A DNA stretch of 64,000 nucleotides from Tachypleus tridentatus (lineage: Eukaryota; Arthropoda; Merostomata; Xiphosura; Limulidae), in NCBI RefSeq assembly GCF_004210375.1, contig NC_134834.1, positions 149,205,009 to 149,269,008 on the forward strand, written 5' to 3'. Under the pieces are notes generated by a model that saw only the letters and a list, made by a program, of their open reading frames with translations, was not told the DNA's origin and did no database searches. This document shows, piece by piece, positions 39,301-49,091 of the stretch. Numbering within the stretch: position 1 is the stretch's first letter; every line of letters begins with the position of its first letter. A program made the translations under genes and the position numbers.

Positions 39301-42300
39301 GTTATGATTCTCAATGATGGCACTATTTTGAACATGTTTTGTCCAAATGTTTGTCCATAATGTTAGACAATGTTATTGGTGATGGTGACACTGTCCACCT
39401 TGGAAATGTTTTTAATTTTTTAAAGGCCATTAATCTTTTTCATGCCATTTAAGTTTTTTAATTTATACATTGCATCTTTTTTTTTTATGTAATTCCCTTT
39501 TAAGAATCACAGTTCATCTAGCTCGATTTGAAATTAGAAACTGGCTGTAACATTAAATAACTCGAAACCAGGACTGGAAAGGCCAACTTCAGGTGACTAA
39601 TGCTGCTGTTTGAACTACCCGTTAGTCATCCTTGCAAGTTATTATTACAATTTTGCTTCAAATCTTTTAAAACTTTTATTACTTTAATTTTTGAAAATGG
39701 CCATAACATCAAATAACTTAGAACCAGGTCTGGAAAGGCCAACTTCAGGTGACTGATGGTAGTTTTTGTACTTACCTGTTAGTCTTCTTGGCAAGTAATG
39801 ATAATTACAGTTATGCTACAGAAAGCCCTTTATAACTTGAACTACTGTAGTTTTTCTCTTAACGTTGTAGACGAGATGTAAACATTGGTTTTATGCTATT
39901 TATGTTTTTTTAAACTTTTTTTGTTTTACCTTAATTTCCTTTTATTAATTTTACTAAATTTACTTTAACTTTTTACTGGACGTTTGGCACAAATAGCCTA
40001 GCTGCTTTGTGCCATAAAACACCAAATCAACCAACCAACCAAAAGTACAAAACTAAACTTAAAATTATGTACTATAAAATTGTCATTGCTCAGACAAACC
40101 ATAATTTTTATATTTTTCAATTTTTTTGATGAGGAGAAAGCCACTTGAAGTAAAAATGCATCTCAGGACAGCTGGTATGGGTATTAAAACTGTTTTAAAG
40201 AAAGTAAAGAACAATGTTTCAACCTTATTAGGTCATCTTCAGGCCAACAGTTTTAATACCCATACCAGCCGTCTTAAGATATAGTTTTCAGTTTGATTGG
40301 TTACAAATCTATCAAATAAGAAATCAGTCCAGTTTTACGGCACTTACTCAGGATTTCTTAATAGTTCTCGTATATTTAATTGTATTTTACCCATAACCAA
40401 TAGAAAGTCAAAGTTATCATCTGTCAAATGCCATATTGTATAGCATTGTGTTTTGAAGAAATAATTGTCAGTTACATTAAGAGTACAATGTTCATTTGTG
40501 TAGAAAAGTCAACAAATAACTTGGATAACTTTATAATAGACTTTCATGGACTGTAAAAAATTAATTGTGCTACACTCTTGGTTTTACTCAGAGCCAAAGC
40601 TTTGAACTTTGGCTCTCGAAAAGTAATTGTTGAGTATTACAGTTGTACTAAAAACAATTTCATAATAACCTACAGTAAATCTACAGTTTTATTTTATATG
40701 CCACATTTTGAAATATAAATTATAGTGTGATTAATTCCTAACAATTTAGTGTAGAATATCCTGTTTGTGAAACAAAATCGGACTTCAACATTACTTGTGT
40801 TTGTTCTCTCAGCATTTCAGTAGTGAATGTTGAGGTTTGTCTGCTTGCACAGATTTTCAAAAACAGCATGGGAAGCAGCTGCCATAGAGAAGAGACAGAT
40901 CAAAGTTCTGATACACACTGTGATGTGTATATCAAATATCAATACTAGTGAGATAATACATCCTCCTGAACATTATATATATATTTTCCACTAAAAAAAA
41001 TAGTGAGTTTAAATGTTCTTTTTACAAGGGATTCAAAATCCCCTTATGAGCGTGTGTGTGTGTTCATGTATTTATACACTGAACATTAATGGGGTAATAT
41101 TCTTTTGGATATGCCCTGACGTTTAGGGCATTCAACTTGCAATCTGCAATAGTATGGGATAAAAACGTGTCACCTGACATGCTTTCAACCTAGAGGGTAT
41201 TATAATGTGATTGTCAGTCCCACTATTCATTATTAGAGTAACTCAAGAGTTGGCAGTGGATGGTTTTGACTAGTTATCTTTCCTCTGATTTATAATTAAG
41301 ATACCCACTGAGTAGCTTTACATGAAATTCAACAGAAATCTGGATGCAGGTAGATGTACATCTTTCTGAACACTGGTGGATTTCTGTTGTTATCCTATCT
41401 TAAAGAGCTTCAATGTTCATTGAACATAAGTCTGCTGACCACTTTCTGAATTGTGTAAATCTCCTGCTTTGAAGCTAGGTTTTATTAATTATCCCCTGGG
41501 CACTGAACTGATGGAATATTTTAAACAGGGGAAGTGTTTCATATATTGCCATAAGATTGCTTACAACTTAACACTTGACTACAGGATGAGCTGTAATTTT
41601 CAGTTTATATATTTGCACTTCCTTTGAAAATTTTACTTAATTATTTTAATAAAATAAATAAGCTTTGTCTAGTTTCATATAGACAAGAAAGTTTCTTTAA
41701 AATCAATTTTATTTTAGCTTCACTGACTTGTAAAATATTTGTCATTTCAGGCCAATAAAATTAGTAGTAGCAAAATGTTGGGATCCTAACCCTAAAGGCT
41801 ACTTCACAATACCGTGGACGGAACCTGTCCGACCAATAGATCCAGGTGCATGGGTGGCCCATACAGAGGCTGTAAGAGGTAATTGTTGCTTGACCTTGTA
41901 CATAATTACTAATTCAGCTTCAAATCTTTCAAAGATTAAAATTATATATAGTATATTAATAATATTTTCATTAATGCAGAGAACTGATTTAAATTAAATG
42001 TGTTGTGGGTTATTGTGGTTGTTAAGAAATAGTTAAGGATTAAATAAATTTAAAACATTTAATGAAATTTTTCCTAAGATTCATTCATCATCTTTTGACA
42101 TTATTCCACCTAGCTGCTGATTATCCATTACGCCCTCCATCAGTTACCACCAGTTCTTCCATTACTAGCTCCATCCCAGAATCAGATCGTGAGTGTGGAA
42201 CATTTTACATGTTGTAATATGTGTGCATAAAATGTGCTTTCTTATGATACATCTGTCTTTCTGATATTAATGTAACACTGTATTTATGATGAGTTAATTA

Positions 42301-45300
42301 CATGGTCCTTTGTTCTATTTGTAGTGTGAAACATGACTGTATATTTTATGGGCATTATGTTTAGTGTTTAGTACACTTAATGACTTATTTAGTAATCATA
42401 TCTTTTTTATTTTAGGGTGTTTTTTTTTATAATTTATATAAAACAAAATTTCAAAAGGGAAAAGCAGTGCATAATTAAAAGTGGGTAGAGAGCTTAAATA
42501 ATTATATGTTTATTTATGTGTTTGTAAACTGTGGAGTTACTGAAATAAAATTAGATTAAAACAAAGTGGCAGATGTTACTCTATCTCTTAAACATAGTTG
42601 TCTTTAAAAATGTTGTCTTTACTTAATTTTGATAAAAGTTTTGATACCCATACTAGCTGCATTGAGATACATTTTTACTTCAAGTGTTTCTTGTCATCAA
42701 GCATCGGGAAGTTTTATTATTTCAGAGAATGAACTTTGCATGGCATCTAGGTGAACTAAGTTAAAAATTTTAAAAATGTACATTTGACATAATGAAGGAA
42801 GGGATCTCTATGGCACTGTCATTTTAATTCTGTTAAAACATGAGATACTAAGCTAGGAAGGTATAGTGTTGTTTTTCACGTAACTGTGCTTTATTAGATT
42901 ATATTCAGTTTTTACAGTTATTTGATATTTTGTCAGATGTTTGCAGTATTGCATTATTCTCTGTTGTATGTAATAATTATACTTAAAGTATTTATTTTTG
43001 TAGGTCAGTTGCAAGACATTCCACTTTCAATAGACAGTGACATGGCAACCATAGTAAAAGCTATGGCAGGACCTGAGTCAGGACTAGACGTTAGGGATCG
43101 CATGTGGCTCAAAATAACCATACCAAAAGCCTTCATTGGTATGTAAACTTCATTTAGAAATTATGAGCAATGAAATCTGTGATTTTATATAACTTACAAT
43201 TATTAGTTGATGCTAATGTTTTTAAGTTGTAATTCTTACGTATTTAGGTAAAAAAAATAAGTAACATTCTTACTCGTATCACTTGGTTTAAAGTGTCAGA
43301 GTATAGTTTTTATCATATTCAAGTTTTTTAAAACAGTAGTGATTTTTTTCTTTTATTGTTTACTCGCAGGTGCTGACGTTGTCGACTGGCTGTTTAACCA
43401 TGTTCAGGGGTTTCAGGACAGACGGGAAGCCCGTAAATATGCCACACAGATGTTGAAAGCAGGGTATATTCGTCACACAGTGAACAAAATAACATTTTCT
43501 GAACAGTGTTATTACGTATTTGGAGATCTGTGCAGTAGTAAGTTTTGGATTGTTTTGTATGTTATAGGTTTATACACAAGTGTGTATATTTTCAAACCGT
43601 AGAATTTTCATAAGTACCACAAGAGTAAAAGTACAAGTAAAGACACTTTTTCATACATGGGAAGTTTTAAAGTACAATAAAATAAGGTTTTTACCTTTTT
43701 ATTCTGTGAAAATATCATTATCCAACAAGGAGTGTTACATTTGAATAGAAAGAAATAGGGATAATAAAAGAAAGATGTGATTTTAGTTGCAGCTTATTTG
43801 TAAGTTGAAGATATACTGAGAGGAATATATTTATTTCATTGTGTGTATGTTTGACAGTATTGTTTTTTTTTTTGCTTTTTTCTGTTTGCAACATGTATTT
43901 GATAAAAACAGGGTTCTATCAGTGATGATTAAAATTGGTATTTGTCAAAAAAATTTGAATATCTCATGTTAATAGCATGTTAATAGACAAATAACCATAG
44001 ATGAATTGATTGATGTTTTAAATATACGATTACAATTAAGTGTTTGCAAATTACTGTTGAGCGAATCTTTTAACACGTGAATTAACCATAAAGTCACGTG
44101 CTTGCATTTTCTTTGTTACAGATTTAACAGCCCTAAAACTCAGTGAAGACAATTCAGTGAGTGAAGCAGATCGAGATACCTTGGGACCACTCCCTCCACC
44201 AACGGTCCAGTCCCCATGGGGGACACAGATGCCTTATTCTGGTAGCTATGTTCCCCAAGCCGCTGGTTTTATTCCGATGCCATTTAACTATACCAACGAG
44301 ACTCCTGCTGCAACTAGCCAGGCTCGGGAGGGCAGTATTAAAAGTGGCTCAGGTAATAGTGTTTTCTTTCTTCTTATGTGAAGAAACGTTTCTGAAACTC
44401 TAGTTTTTTATCTTTTAATTTGATATCTGCATAGCAGGAAATGTTGCTTTTAGTCTTTTGTGTTGTCATGACCCTTATGTTATGGACACACCTGTTCTGT
44501 GCATCTTACGATAGCATATGAACAATGTATACACATGAAATAAGCATTAAGTTTTACATTATAGTTCAAAGTTTTCTGTTAATTTAAGTTTTAATTCCTT
44601 TATTTGAAAAGAAACCTGAAAGTAAACAATTTTTAAACTTAAATTTGATGCAAAAGTTCTCAAAATTTCTCAGCTTTGTAACTTAAATAACTTCTTCATG
44701 TATGCTAACTTTCCATGTATAGGTTATGTTTGGAGATTGGAGAAAAGAATATATATTTCTTGGAACTCTTGACTAATGCCATGTCTAATGTCTACGGACA
44801 GCCAATTATATTTAGTTGAGCTTGATGTTTATAACCTGTATAAAGTCCACATTCTACCAAAGATACCCAGTAGTTATTTTGAAATTGGTGCAAATAATTC
44901 CATAGAGAACTTGAGACCCCTTTCAGCTTTGTTGCTGTTTTTGTTCTCACTATCACTTAGCAGTTTCTCACCTGTAAACATGTTAGTTATATAGAAAATT
45001 AAATTGTATTTAGGTTTTAGTTTTATATTTGAGTTAAATAAGTGTTCTTTATGTTTTTAAAATGTGTATTAGAAAGGATTTAATGGATATTTAAAATGTG
45101 AAACAAACTGCCTTTGTTCATCAGGCTTAACATAGTAGGTGAATGTCCCAGCACTAACAAAAACTAAAGTGTTTGTGCTTATGATACCCTAATATGATGA
45201 TCGTTGACCTGTTTTGTAAAAAGTAGTAATGCTAAAGGACAGGAAAGAAAAAAACACTAAAATAAACTATATGTGAAGAAAGTGAAAACTTACAATTAAT

Positions 45301-45999
45301 AATATAACCAAAACAAGGTATTTTGAGATTATTTCATGAAAAATTAAAAGGTATTTAATGGACATTTTATCTGTTTTTAAGTATAAACATTTCATTACAC
45401 AGTACATAGTTGATAACATTCAAGATATTGAGAATCTGAATGCAGATAACTACAGTACAAAAGGAATAAGTCTTAGGTAAAATTCATAATTTTGTATGTA
45501 CCAAATACTTGTAACCACTGATGATCTCTCCAACTGTTGTGAAGATGGGTTAAGAAAGCTGTAACATAAGGTTTAACGTGAGTGATTTTAATGTTATTTT
45601 GTATGGGCACATCTCTAGTCTGTACTGAATAATGCATTTCTATTCACAACAACAAGTTTGTGAAATTGTTCCTTGCTTCTCATGATTAAGATAAAAATAC
45701 CAATGTTTCTTCCAGGGGGAAGTAGCAATGGAGGAGTTAAAGATAAAAGTAAGAAAAGTAGTAGCCCTGGAGGTAGTGATTCTGAAATAGCTAGCCAGAG
45801 AAGTGGTGGCCAGTTGGGTAAGGTAGCAGACAGTGGCTGCAGAAGTAGTGTGAGCAGTGGAAGTGAACCTAGTCTCAGTATCCGGACATCTCCAAATGTT
45901 GCTTGTCTCCAAGCCGTCCCCACGGAACTTGCTGGTAGTAGACAATCGTTTCACAGAGCTATGGACAATCCGTGTGAATATTTTGTTGATGTGATGTGA
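18347..45999 (+). CDS. dsh: Dishevelled (DVL/dsh) Wnt-pathway scaffold, complete, 16 coding exons
   Basis: Exons: 18347-18507, 23475-23544, 26354-26439, 27362-27441, 27897-27953, 28241-28385, 29419-29512, 29965-30034, 30919-31006, 32962-33090, 41751-41878, 42114-42188, 43004-43138, 43370-43537, 44122-44352 and 45716-45999. All introns are GT-AG and phases agree. The sum is 2001 nt, 666 residues plus stop. Dishevelled links Frizzled to canonical and planar-polarity Wnt signalling in the cytoplasm and at the membrane. The DIX domain is residues 1 to about 80 ([12 protein letters not shown]-like start, [22 protein letters not shown]). A His-rich linker lies near 133-151 and a basic cluster [10 protein letters not shown] at 216-225. 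PDZ is about 243-336 with binding loop FLGISIVG at 259-266. DEP is about 423-497 ([34 protein letters not shown]). A Pro-rich tail ends in the conserved PCEYFVDVM. The length is normal for the family. Intron 10 (8.7 kb) carries a LINE. Confidence 0.96.
19150..20050 (-). mobile_element. CR1/L2-like LINE 3' fragment in DVL intron 1
   Basis: On the minus strand, 19865-19653 reads [20 protein letters not shown], then [20 protein letters not shown] and LVRTHL, the C-terminal RT region of CR1/L2 elements. Further along the minus strand (about 19300-19350) is [16 protein letters not shown], close to the usual C-terminal NRVxxxWNxLPxxVV block. The intervening sequence is frameshifted. It is 5'-truncated, as is normal for LINE copies. 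Confidence 0.8.
23068..23272. repeat. Palindromic repeat (copy C), inverted arms with hammerhead-like cores
   Basis: The left arm, about 23068-23153, contains GTATGGGTATTAAAACTTTA and ends GTCATCTTCA. The right arm, about 23187-23272, is its near-perfect reverse complement (TGAAGATGATCTAAGAAGGT to TTTTAATACCCATG). A 33-bp spacer separates them. Each arm has the dispersed-repeat core. Confidence 0.75.
23591..23831 (+). mobile_element. tRNA-derived SINE (family 1) in DVL intron 2
   Basis: The head is AGGGCCTGACATGGCCAGGT with a degenerate B box (GAATTCAAATCC). The body has GTCAATCCCACTATTTGTTG, and the tail has GTAGCTTTGTGTGGAATTAA. It is diverged by many CpG-type transitions, so it is old. 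Confidence 0.8.
24540..24870 (+). repeat. Dispersed repeat, copy 1 of 2 in this window
   Basis: AATTATTAATATAACCAAAA followed by AGATATTTTAAGATACTGTA and AGAAATTAAAAGAT aligns colinearly with the segment near 45295-45360 in DVL intron 15. The flanks are less similar. The family is unidentified. Confidence 0.5.
25862..26040. repeat. Partly palindromic GACC/GGTC repeat (copy D)
   Basis: The left arm CAGCTGGTATGGGTATTAAA continues to CTACAGAACA. The right part has CCTGAAGATGGCCTAAGAAG, GTTGAAATGTTGTTCTGTAC and TTTTAGTACCCATG, then CATTTTTACTTTAGGTAGG. The left arm is shortened compared with copy C. Confidence 0.65.
28386..29418. other. DVL intron 6
   Basis: This 1-kb intron carries a short LINE 3'-end fragment at 28475-28520. 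Nothing else was seen. Confidence 0.6.
28475..28520 (+). mobile_element. 3'-end fragment of the RNase H LINE
   Basis: GGCACAGATAGCCTACTTGT followed by TTTGCACCATAAAATGCCAA matches the LINE terminus at 39988-40045 (GGCACAAATAGCCTAGCTGC, TTTGTGCCATAAAACACCAA). Confidence 0.6.
31007..32961. other. DVL intron 9
   Basis: This is a 2-kb intron within the PDZ-coding region. It is AT-rich and no mobile element or RNA gene was recognised. Confidence 0.6.
33206..33283. mobile_element. 78-bp hairpin MITE with TA duplication
   Basis: Perfect 26-bp inverted repeats begin CAGGGTGTTTGGAAAGTCAC and end GTGACTTTCCAAACACCCTG. Only about 26 bp lies between them. TA dinucleotides at 33204-33205 and 33284-33285 fit a Tc1/mariner-type target duplication. 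It lies in DVL intron 10. Confidence 0.8.
33284..34059. other. DVL intron 10 sequence before the LINE
   Basis: This is AT-rich sequence between the MITE and the LINE. The true 5' end of the LINE could lie within it, since no target duplication was located. Confidence 0.4.
34604..35799 (+). pseudogene. LINE ORF1 (gag-like, CCHC zinc knuckle), degraded
   Basis: The first open part (34604-34903) reads [20 protein letters not shown] and [12 protein letters not shown]. After a frame change, 34911-35285 contains [20 protein letters not shown] and the knuckle [14 protein letters not shown] (C-x2-C-x4-H-x4-C), followed by a second, damaged knuckle ([14 protein letters not shown], last Cys lost). Such ORF1 proteins bind LINE RNA. 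Stops and frameshifts make it non-functional. Confidence 0.8.
35802..39452 (+). pseudogene. LINE ORF2: endonuclease, reverse transcriptase, RNase H (mutated)
   Basis: ORF2 starts at 35802 ([15 protein letters not shown], endonuclease block I with QET later). After a frameshift near 35980 the endonuclease continues with [18 protein letters not shown] and [11 protein letters not shown] traces follow: NYFDKLSL near 37290, FFDIEKA with the catalytic block partly kept near 37495, and GVPQG-like LGLPQGCVL near 37670. The palm box, expected YVDD, reads YVNY near 37765. RNase H near 38620 is [13 protein letters not shown] (TDGS changed to TNGS), with [17 protein letters not shown] following. The end is [12 protein letters not shown] with stop at 39450-39452. 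Confidence 0.85.
39540..39805 (+). repeat. Direct duplication in the LINE 3' UTR
   Basis: Two copies, 39540-39655 and 39690-39805, share AACCAGG-CTGGAAAGGCCAA, CTTCAGGTGACT and a GTTAGTC-CTTGGCAAGT-like end, about 150 bp apart. Confidence 0.75.
40165..40280. repeat. Palindromic GACC/GGTC repeat (copy E), short form
   Basis: CAGCTGGTATGGGTATTAAA is followed by AACAATGTTTCAACCTTATT, GGTCATCTTCAGGCCAACAG, then TTTTAATACCCATACCAGCC. The outer arms are inverted and only one core is present, so it looks like a collapsed version of copy C. Confidence 0.65.
40590..40616. other. Perfect 10-bp hairpin in DVL intron 10
   Basis: AGAGCCAAAG at 40590-40599 and CTTTGGCTCT at 40607-40616 are perfect inverted repeats with a 7-base loop. 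There is no evidence of expression. Confidence 0.4.
40617..41750. other. DVL intron 10, distal part
   Basis: Apart from a degraded SINE at 41106-41330, nothing is recognised. The acceptor before exon 11 is GTCATTTCAG. Confidence 0.55.
41106..41330 (+). mobile_element. Degraded family-1 SINE in DVL intron 10
   Basis: TGCCCTGACGTTTAGGGCAT, TATTATAATGTGATTGTCAG, TCCCACTATTCATTATTAGA and AACTCAAGAGTTGGCAGTGG match the family-1 body. The tRNA-like head is nearly lost. Confidence 0.7.
42189..43003. other. DVL intron 12, with dispersed-repeat fragment
   Basis: GTTTTGATACCCATACTAGC at about 42643, followed by TGAGATACATTTTTACTTCA and TTTCTTGTCATCAAG (to about 42700), is the 3' half of the GACC/GGTC repeat family. 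The core is missing. Confidence 0.5.
43538..44121. other. DVL intron 14
   Basis: This AT-rich intron contains a poly-T run near 43863 and no recognised element. Confidence 0.55.
44353..45715. other. DVL intron 15
   Basis: The intron contains the second copy of the dispersed repeat (45105-45440). A weak GAAGATGGGTTAAGAAAGCT near 45541 may be a very decayed GACC/GGTC repeat. Confidence 0.5.
45105..45440 (+). repeat. Dispersed repeat, copy 2 of 2 in this window
   Basis: AATTAATAATATAACCAAAA followed by AAGGTATTTTGAGATTATTT and AAAAATTAAAAGGT parallels 24730-24785 in DVL intron 2. Confidence 0.5.
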
Positions 46000-46616
46000 T
46001 GCACTGGGGGTGTTATGTCTTGCATGGTTGTTTTATGGTGTACTTGTTGTGTATGCATATTTGGCTTTGTTTCAAATTAAAACATGAGAGTTAGGTTATT
46101 AGAAGTAAGTGTGGTGCTATTTCATGTACAACAGATTGGAGCTCTGCATGATTCATTATATAATCAGCAATTTTTATTATGGTTTTATGTTAATCACAGA
46201 AAGATGAAGTGCCATGGACCTTTTGTAGATATAAATTTGTGTATATGATTCGTAATGTCTGTATTTACCTCCTGTGAGCTATTTTTTTAATTTTTTTTTT
46301 GCATTATGTACATGAGATTTGAGTTTGATTGGTTGATTTTAAATTCAGTGAAATTTTGTTTTATGTGTCATCTATTTCTGTACACAGTACACCATGTTGT
46401 ATGTCATGTTTTTAAATGATCGTTCCTTTGGCAAAGGAACAAGCCTGCTATTTGATATATTAATTACAGTTTCCAATTCATATTTTTATCAAACTGTGCT
46501 TTTCTTATGCTGAAATTTGTGTTCTGTTTGTCTGCATTTATTTTATATAAATATTTTTGCAGTTGTTTTGGTGCATGTATGTTGGAAGCAATTATAATTC
46601 ATTTTAATTGTCTGTA

Positions 46617-46622
46617 AATAAA
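46617..46622 (+). terminator. Proximal poly(A) signal of DVL
   Basis: AATAAA lies about 620 bp after the DVL stop codon, in CTGTAAATAAAATATTTTGG. Confidence 0.55.
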
Positions 46623-47744
46623 ATATTTTGGAGATTAGATTTGTTAACAGACTATATGAAAAGTACTTTTTTGTTACTTGTGTAAAGTGAAGTTGCTATG
46701 ATTTATTAAGTTTTGATAACAAACACAGCTGTGGCAGGATATATTCCAAAAATACAAAGAAATGATTGAAAAATTTGTAAAGGAGAAAGAAATACTCTCA
46801 TCATTTGACCTCAAACAGTGCCGGACAATTGTTTCCTCCTAGCAGTCAGCTTCGTACTTTTCTTTCTCTTACAGCATTTTTAATCATGTTCCTTGTATTA
46901 GTTTTTATTGTTTTCATTAGAAACAAGTCTATTGCTATTTTAAAATGTTTTTATCATATACAAGCCTGTTACAATCTTACTTCACGTTATTTATTTCCAT
47001 ACAAGCCCATTGTTACTTAATAATGTTTTTAAAGCATATAAGACTGTTGTGTCAAATAAGTATTACGATGGTAACAAGTTAATTACAAGTATGAATGAAA
47101 TGTGGCTCAAATGATGCTTTGTTTTGCTAAGACCATCACTTCATGAAACTCAGTATTTATTCTTCCAGTGTTGTTTAGAATATTTTGTAATATAAATGTC
47201 CACTCTTATTTGACATATAATATCTAATTTCTGTAGTGGATGGTGGTGAATAAAAGCCACCTTGATAGCAGAAATGAACGATCTTATGATATAAAACGGT
47301 TCTCTTTATTTAGTTAAACACTCAATGTTTAACTCTTCACTTTCTTCAGGAACATCCACTAAAACACTAATTGAAATTGATGGAACAAAAGATTTTCGCC
47401 GTTGGTTATGGTGTGTGTTTGTGATGAACTCTCCTGACCAACTTGGAAAGTGAAATATGGAGTGTCTAATGAAATAAAAACAACAGTTGGGTGTTATAAG
47501 ATTATTTCTGGTATAAAAATTATTTACTTAGTTTGAGAACAAATATAAATATCCACTCACTTCAGTTATGAATTTTTTTAAAAAGATTATTTTGTGCTAA
47601 GTATTTCAAGAAAACTGAATTTATTTGTTTATAGTAGGGGTTGTCATGCATCTTAAAAACAGTACCCCTCTCTTTATATTCAGGTTAATAACTCCAGAGC
47701 CCCACTTGTATCCCTCTTTGTTGGGTATGTGTAACAGATAGAGA

Positions 47745-47811
47745 GGAACACAGATGTTTTATTGTAGTAGCTATGTTCCCCAATCCACTGCTTTTATTCC
47801 AACAGCTTATG
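47745..47811 (+). pseudogene. Relic of DVL exon 15
   Basis: ACACAGATGTTTTATTGTAG, TAGCTATGTTCCCCAATCCA and CTGCTTTTATTCCAACAGC align without gaps to DVL exon 15 at about 44221-44283 (ACACAGATGCCTTATTCTGG, TAGCTATGTTCCCCAAGCCG, CTGGTTTTATTCCGATGCC). I count about 80% identity by eye over 60 bp. A stop interrupts the frame. It lies 1.7 kb after the DVL stop. Confidence 0.65.
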
Positions 47812-48630
47812 CACATCAGTAAATTATTAAAAGAATAAACTGAAAAAAGCATTATTTTTCAGTAACTAAGACAGTGAAAAGGATGAATAGAAAAACTTTC
47901 TTTGAATACGCTACAGTTCATTTATGTATGTGAACAAAGAGATGCATGTGTGATTATAAAAAATAAATTTAGTTTCACATGTAGATGTTTTAATTGAATG
48001 TACTTGGTTTTATTGTAGCTGTTCTGCAACTTGAAGTTCTTGTCTTGTATAAAAAGTAATTTTTACAGATGAGGTAAATTTATATGTATAGACTAAAATG
48101 CTGCATCTTTCCAGCTTATTTGTAGTCCTCCTCAGGGTGAGGGGTCACAACCCATAGTTTCAGAAAGAATTCCTGGTTTAGAATTGAGGTATTTGAAAAG
48201 TCTGGAACCATAAGCATTTCAATAACTTTTACACAATATGTTCTGTATGTTGTATTTGTAATTAGAAACAAGCTTAGATTAACTTAGCGATCTCGTGCTT
48301 TGACTGCACCATCACTGGTCATGGGTCTGAAATGAAGAAAACCCACAAATCATCTGTGGTTCGAGACTTTTCAGGCACCATGTGTGTTTTATATTAATGT
48401 GTTGCCTTTAAGGAATTTTATCGAGCAGCAAATACTAGATGTTAAATGATGTATAACTTACCTCATTTACCAATGCAGAGTTTGTTTAAGGGTGATTTAG
48501 CTTTTTCAAAGGATAGATGTTTGTAAGGCGTTTGTTTTATTGTTGTCGTGACAAGTTTGAGAACAAATCCACATATGTGTGTGCTTTTCATAATTGCTGG
48601 TTTTTCTTTCTCCCTCTCACTGTTTTTTTT

Positions 48631-48657
48631 TGTGTGTGTGTGTGTATATATATATTT
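48631..48657. repeat. (TG)n(TA)n microsatellite
   Basis: This is a run of TG repeats followed by TA repeats and poly-T. Confidence 0.85.
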
Positions 48658-49041
48658 TTTTTAATGTCCAGTACATGTAACACAATATTGAAAAAAATTA
48701 TTTTGAACTGAAATTTGAAGATCAGACAGTGGCCAGCCAGGCAAACTAATCTTTTTATGCTTTGATTCTTGGCAAAATGTTAACATGGTTATCTATGTGT
48801 GAAATAACATTATATGTACAAATTGGTGTGTGTATGTACTAACCAAATGTTTAGTTTGTAATTTTACAGGTGCACAAAATCAGTAACGTTAATTATTATA
48901 ACATATGTAATTGTTACTCAGTTAATCCAAGAAGCCTTACTGACACCTTTCTTTCCTGTTTAAGCGACTAGTTATATTACTACAGTATGTTGTGTTAATG
49001 TTATTCTCATATTGTATTGTTTTCTCTTTCATGCATGTCAG

Positions 49042-49091
49042 TCGAAGATGACATACAGGAATACAGATTCACAGACCAGGGAGTGGTGTAG
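49042..49091 (+). other. Possible alternative terminal exon of DVL (weak)
   Basis: After an AG at 49040-49041 (CATGCATGTCAG) the frame compatible with a phase-1 join reads VEDDIQEYRFTDQGVV then TAG. Exon 15 ends in phase 1, so an alternative splice is formally possible. There is no known homolog and the ORF is short. Confidence 0.15.

Larger units (their letters stand above)
34060..40045 (+). mobile_element. Near full-length non-LTR retrotransposon (I/Jockey group, RNase H-bearing) in DVL intron 10
   Basis: The order is a GC-richer 5' leader (about 34100-34600), ORF1 with a CCHC knuckle, ORF2 with endonuclease, RT and RNase H, then a 3' UTR. The 3' UTR contains a direct duplication (39540-39655 and 39690-39805) and ends GGCACAAATAGCCTAGCTGC then TTTGTGCCATAAAACACC and a short (AACC)n-type tail at 40045. 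It is inserted in the same orientation as DVL and is full of frameshifts and stops. The left boundary is approximate. Confidence 0.85.

Noticed and set aside
45615-45954. Minus-strand ORFs over DVL exon 16
   Set aside because: They are antisense to the confirmed last coding exon of DVL and have low-complexity Leu/Thr-rich translations.
46421-46440. GTTCCTTTGGCAAAGGAAC palindrome in the DVL 3' UTR as a terminator or miRNA
   Set aside because: The stem is only about 8 bp. That is too short for a pre-miRNA, and intrinsic terminators are not relevant in a eukaryotic gene.
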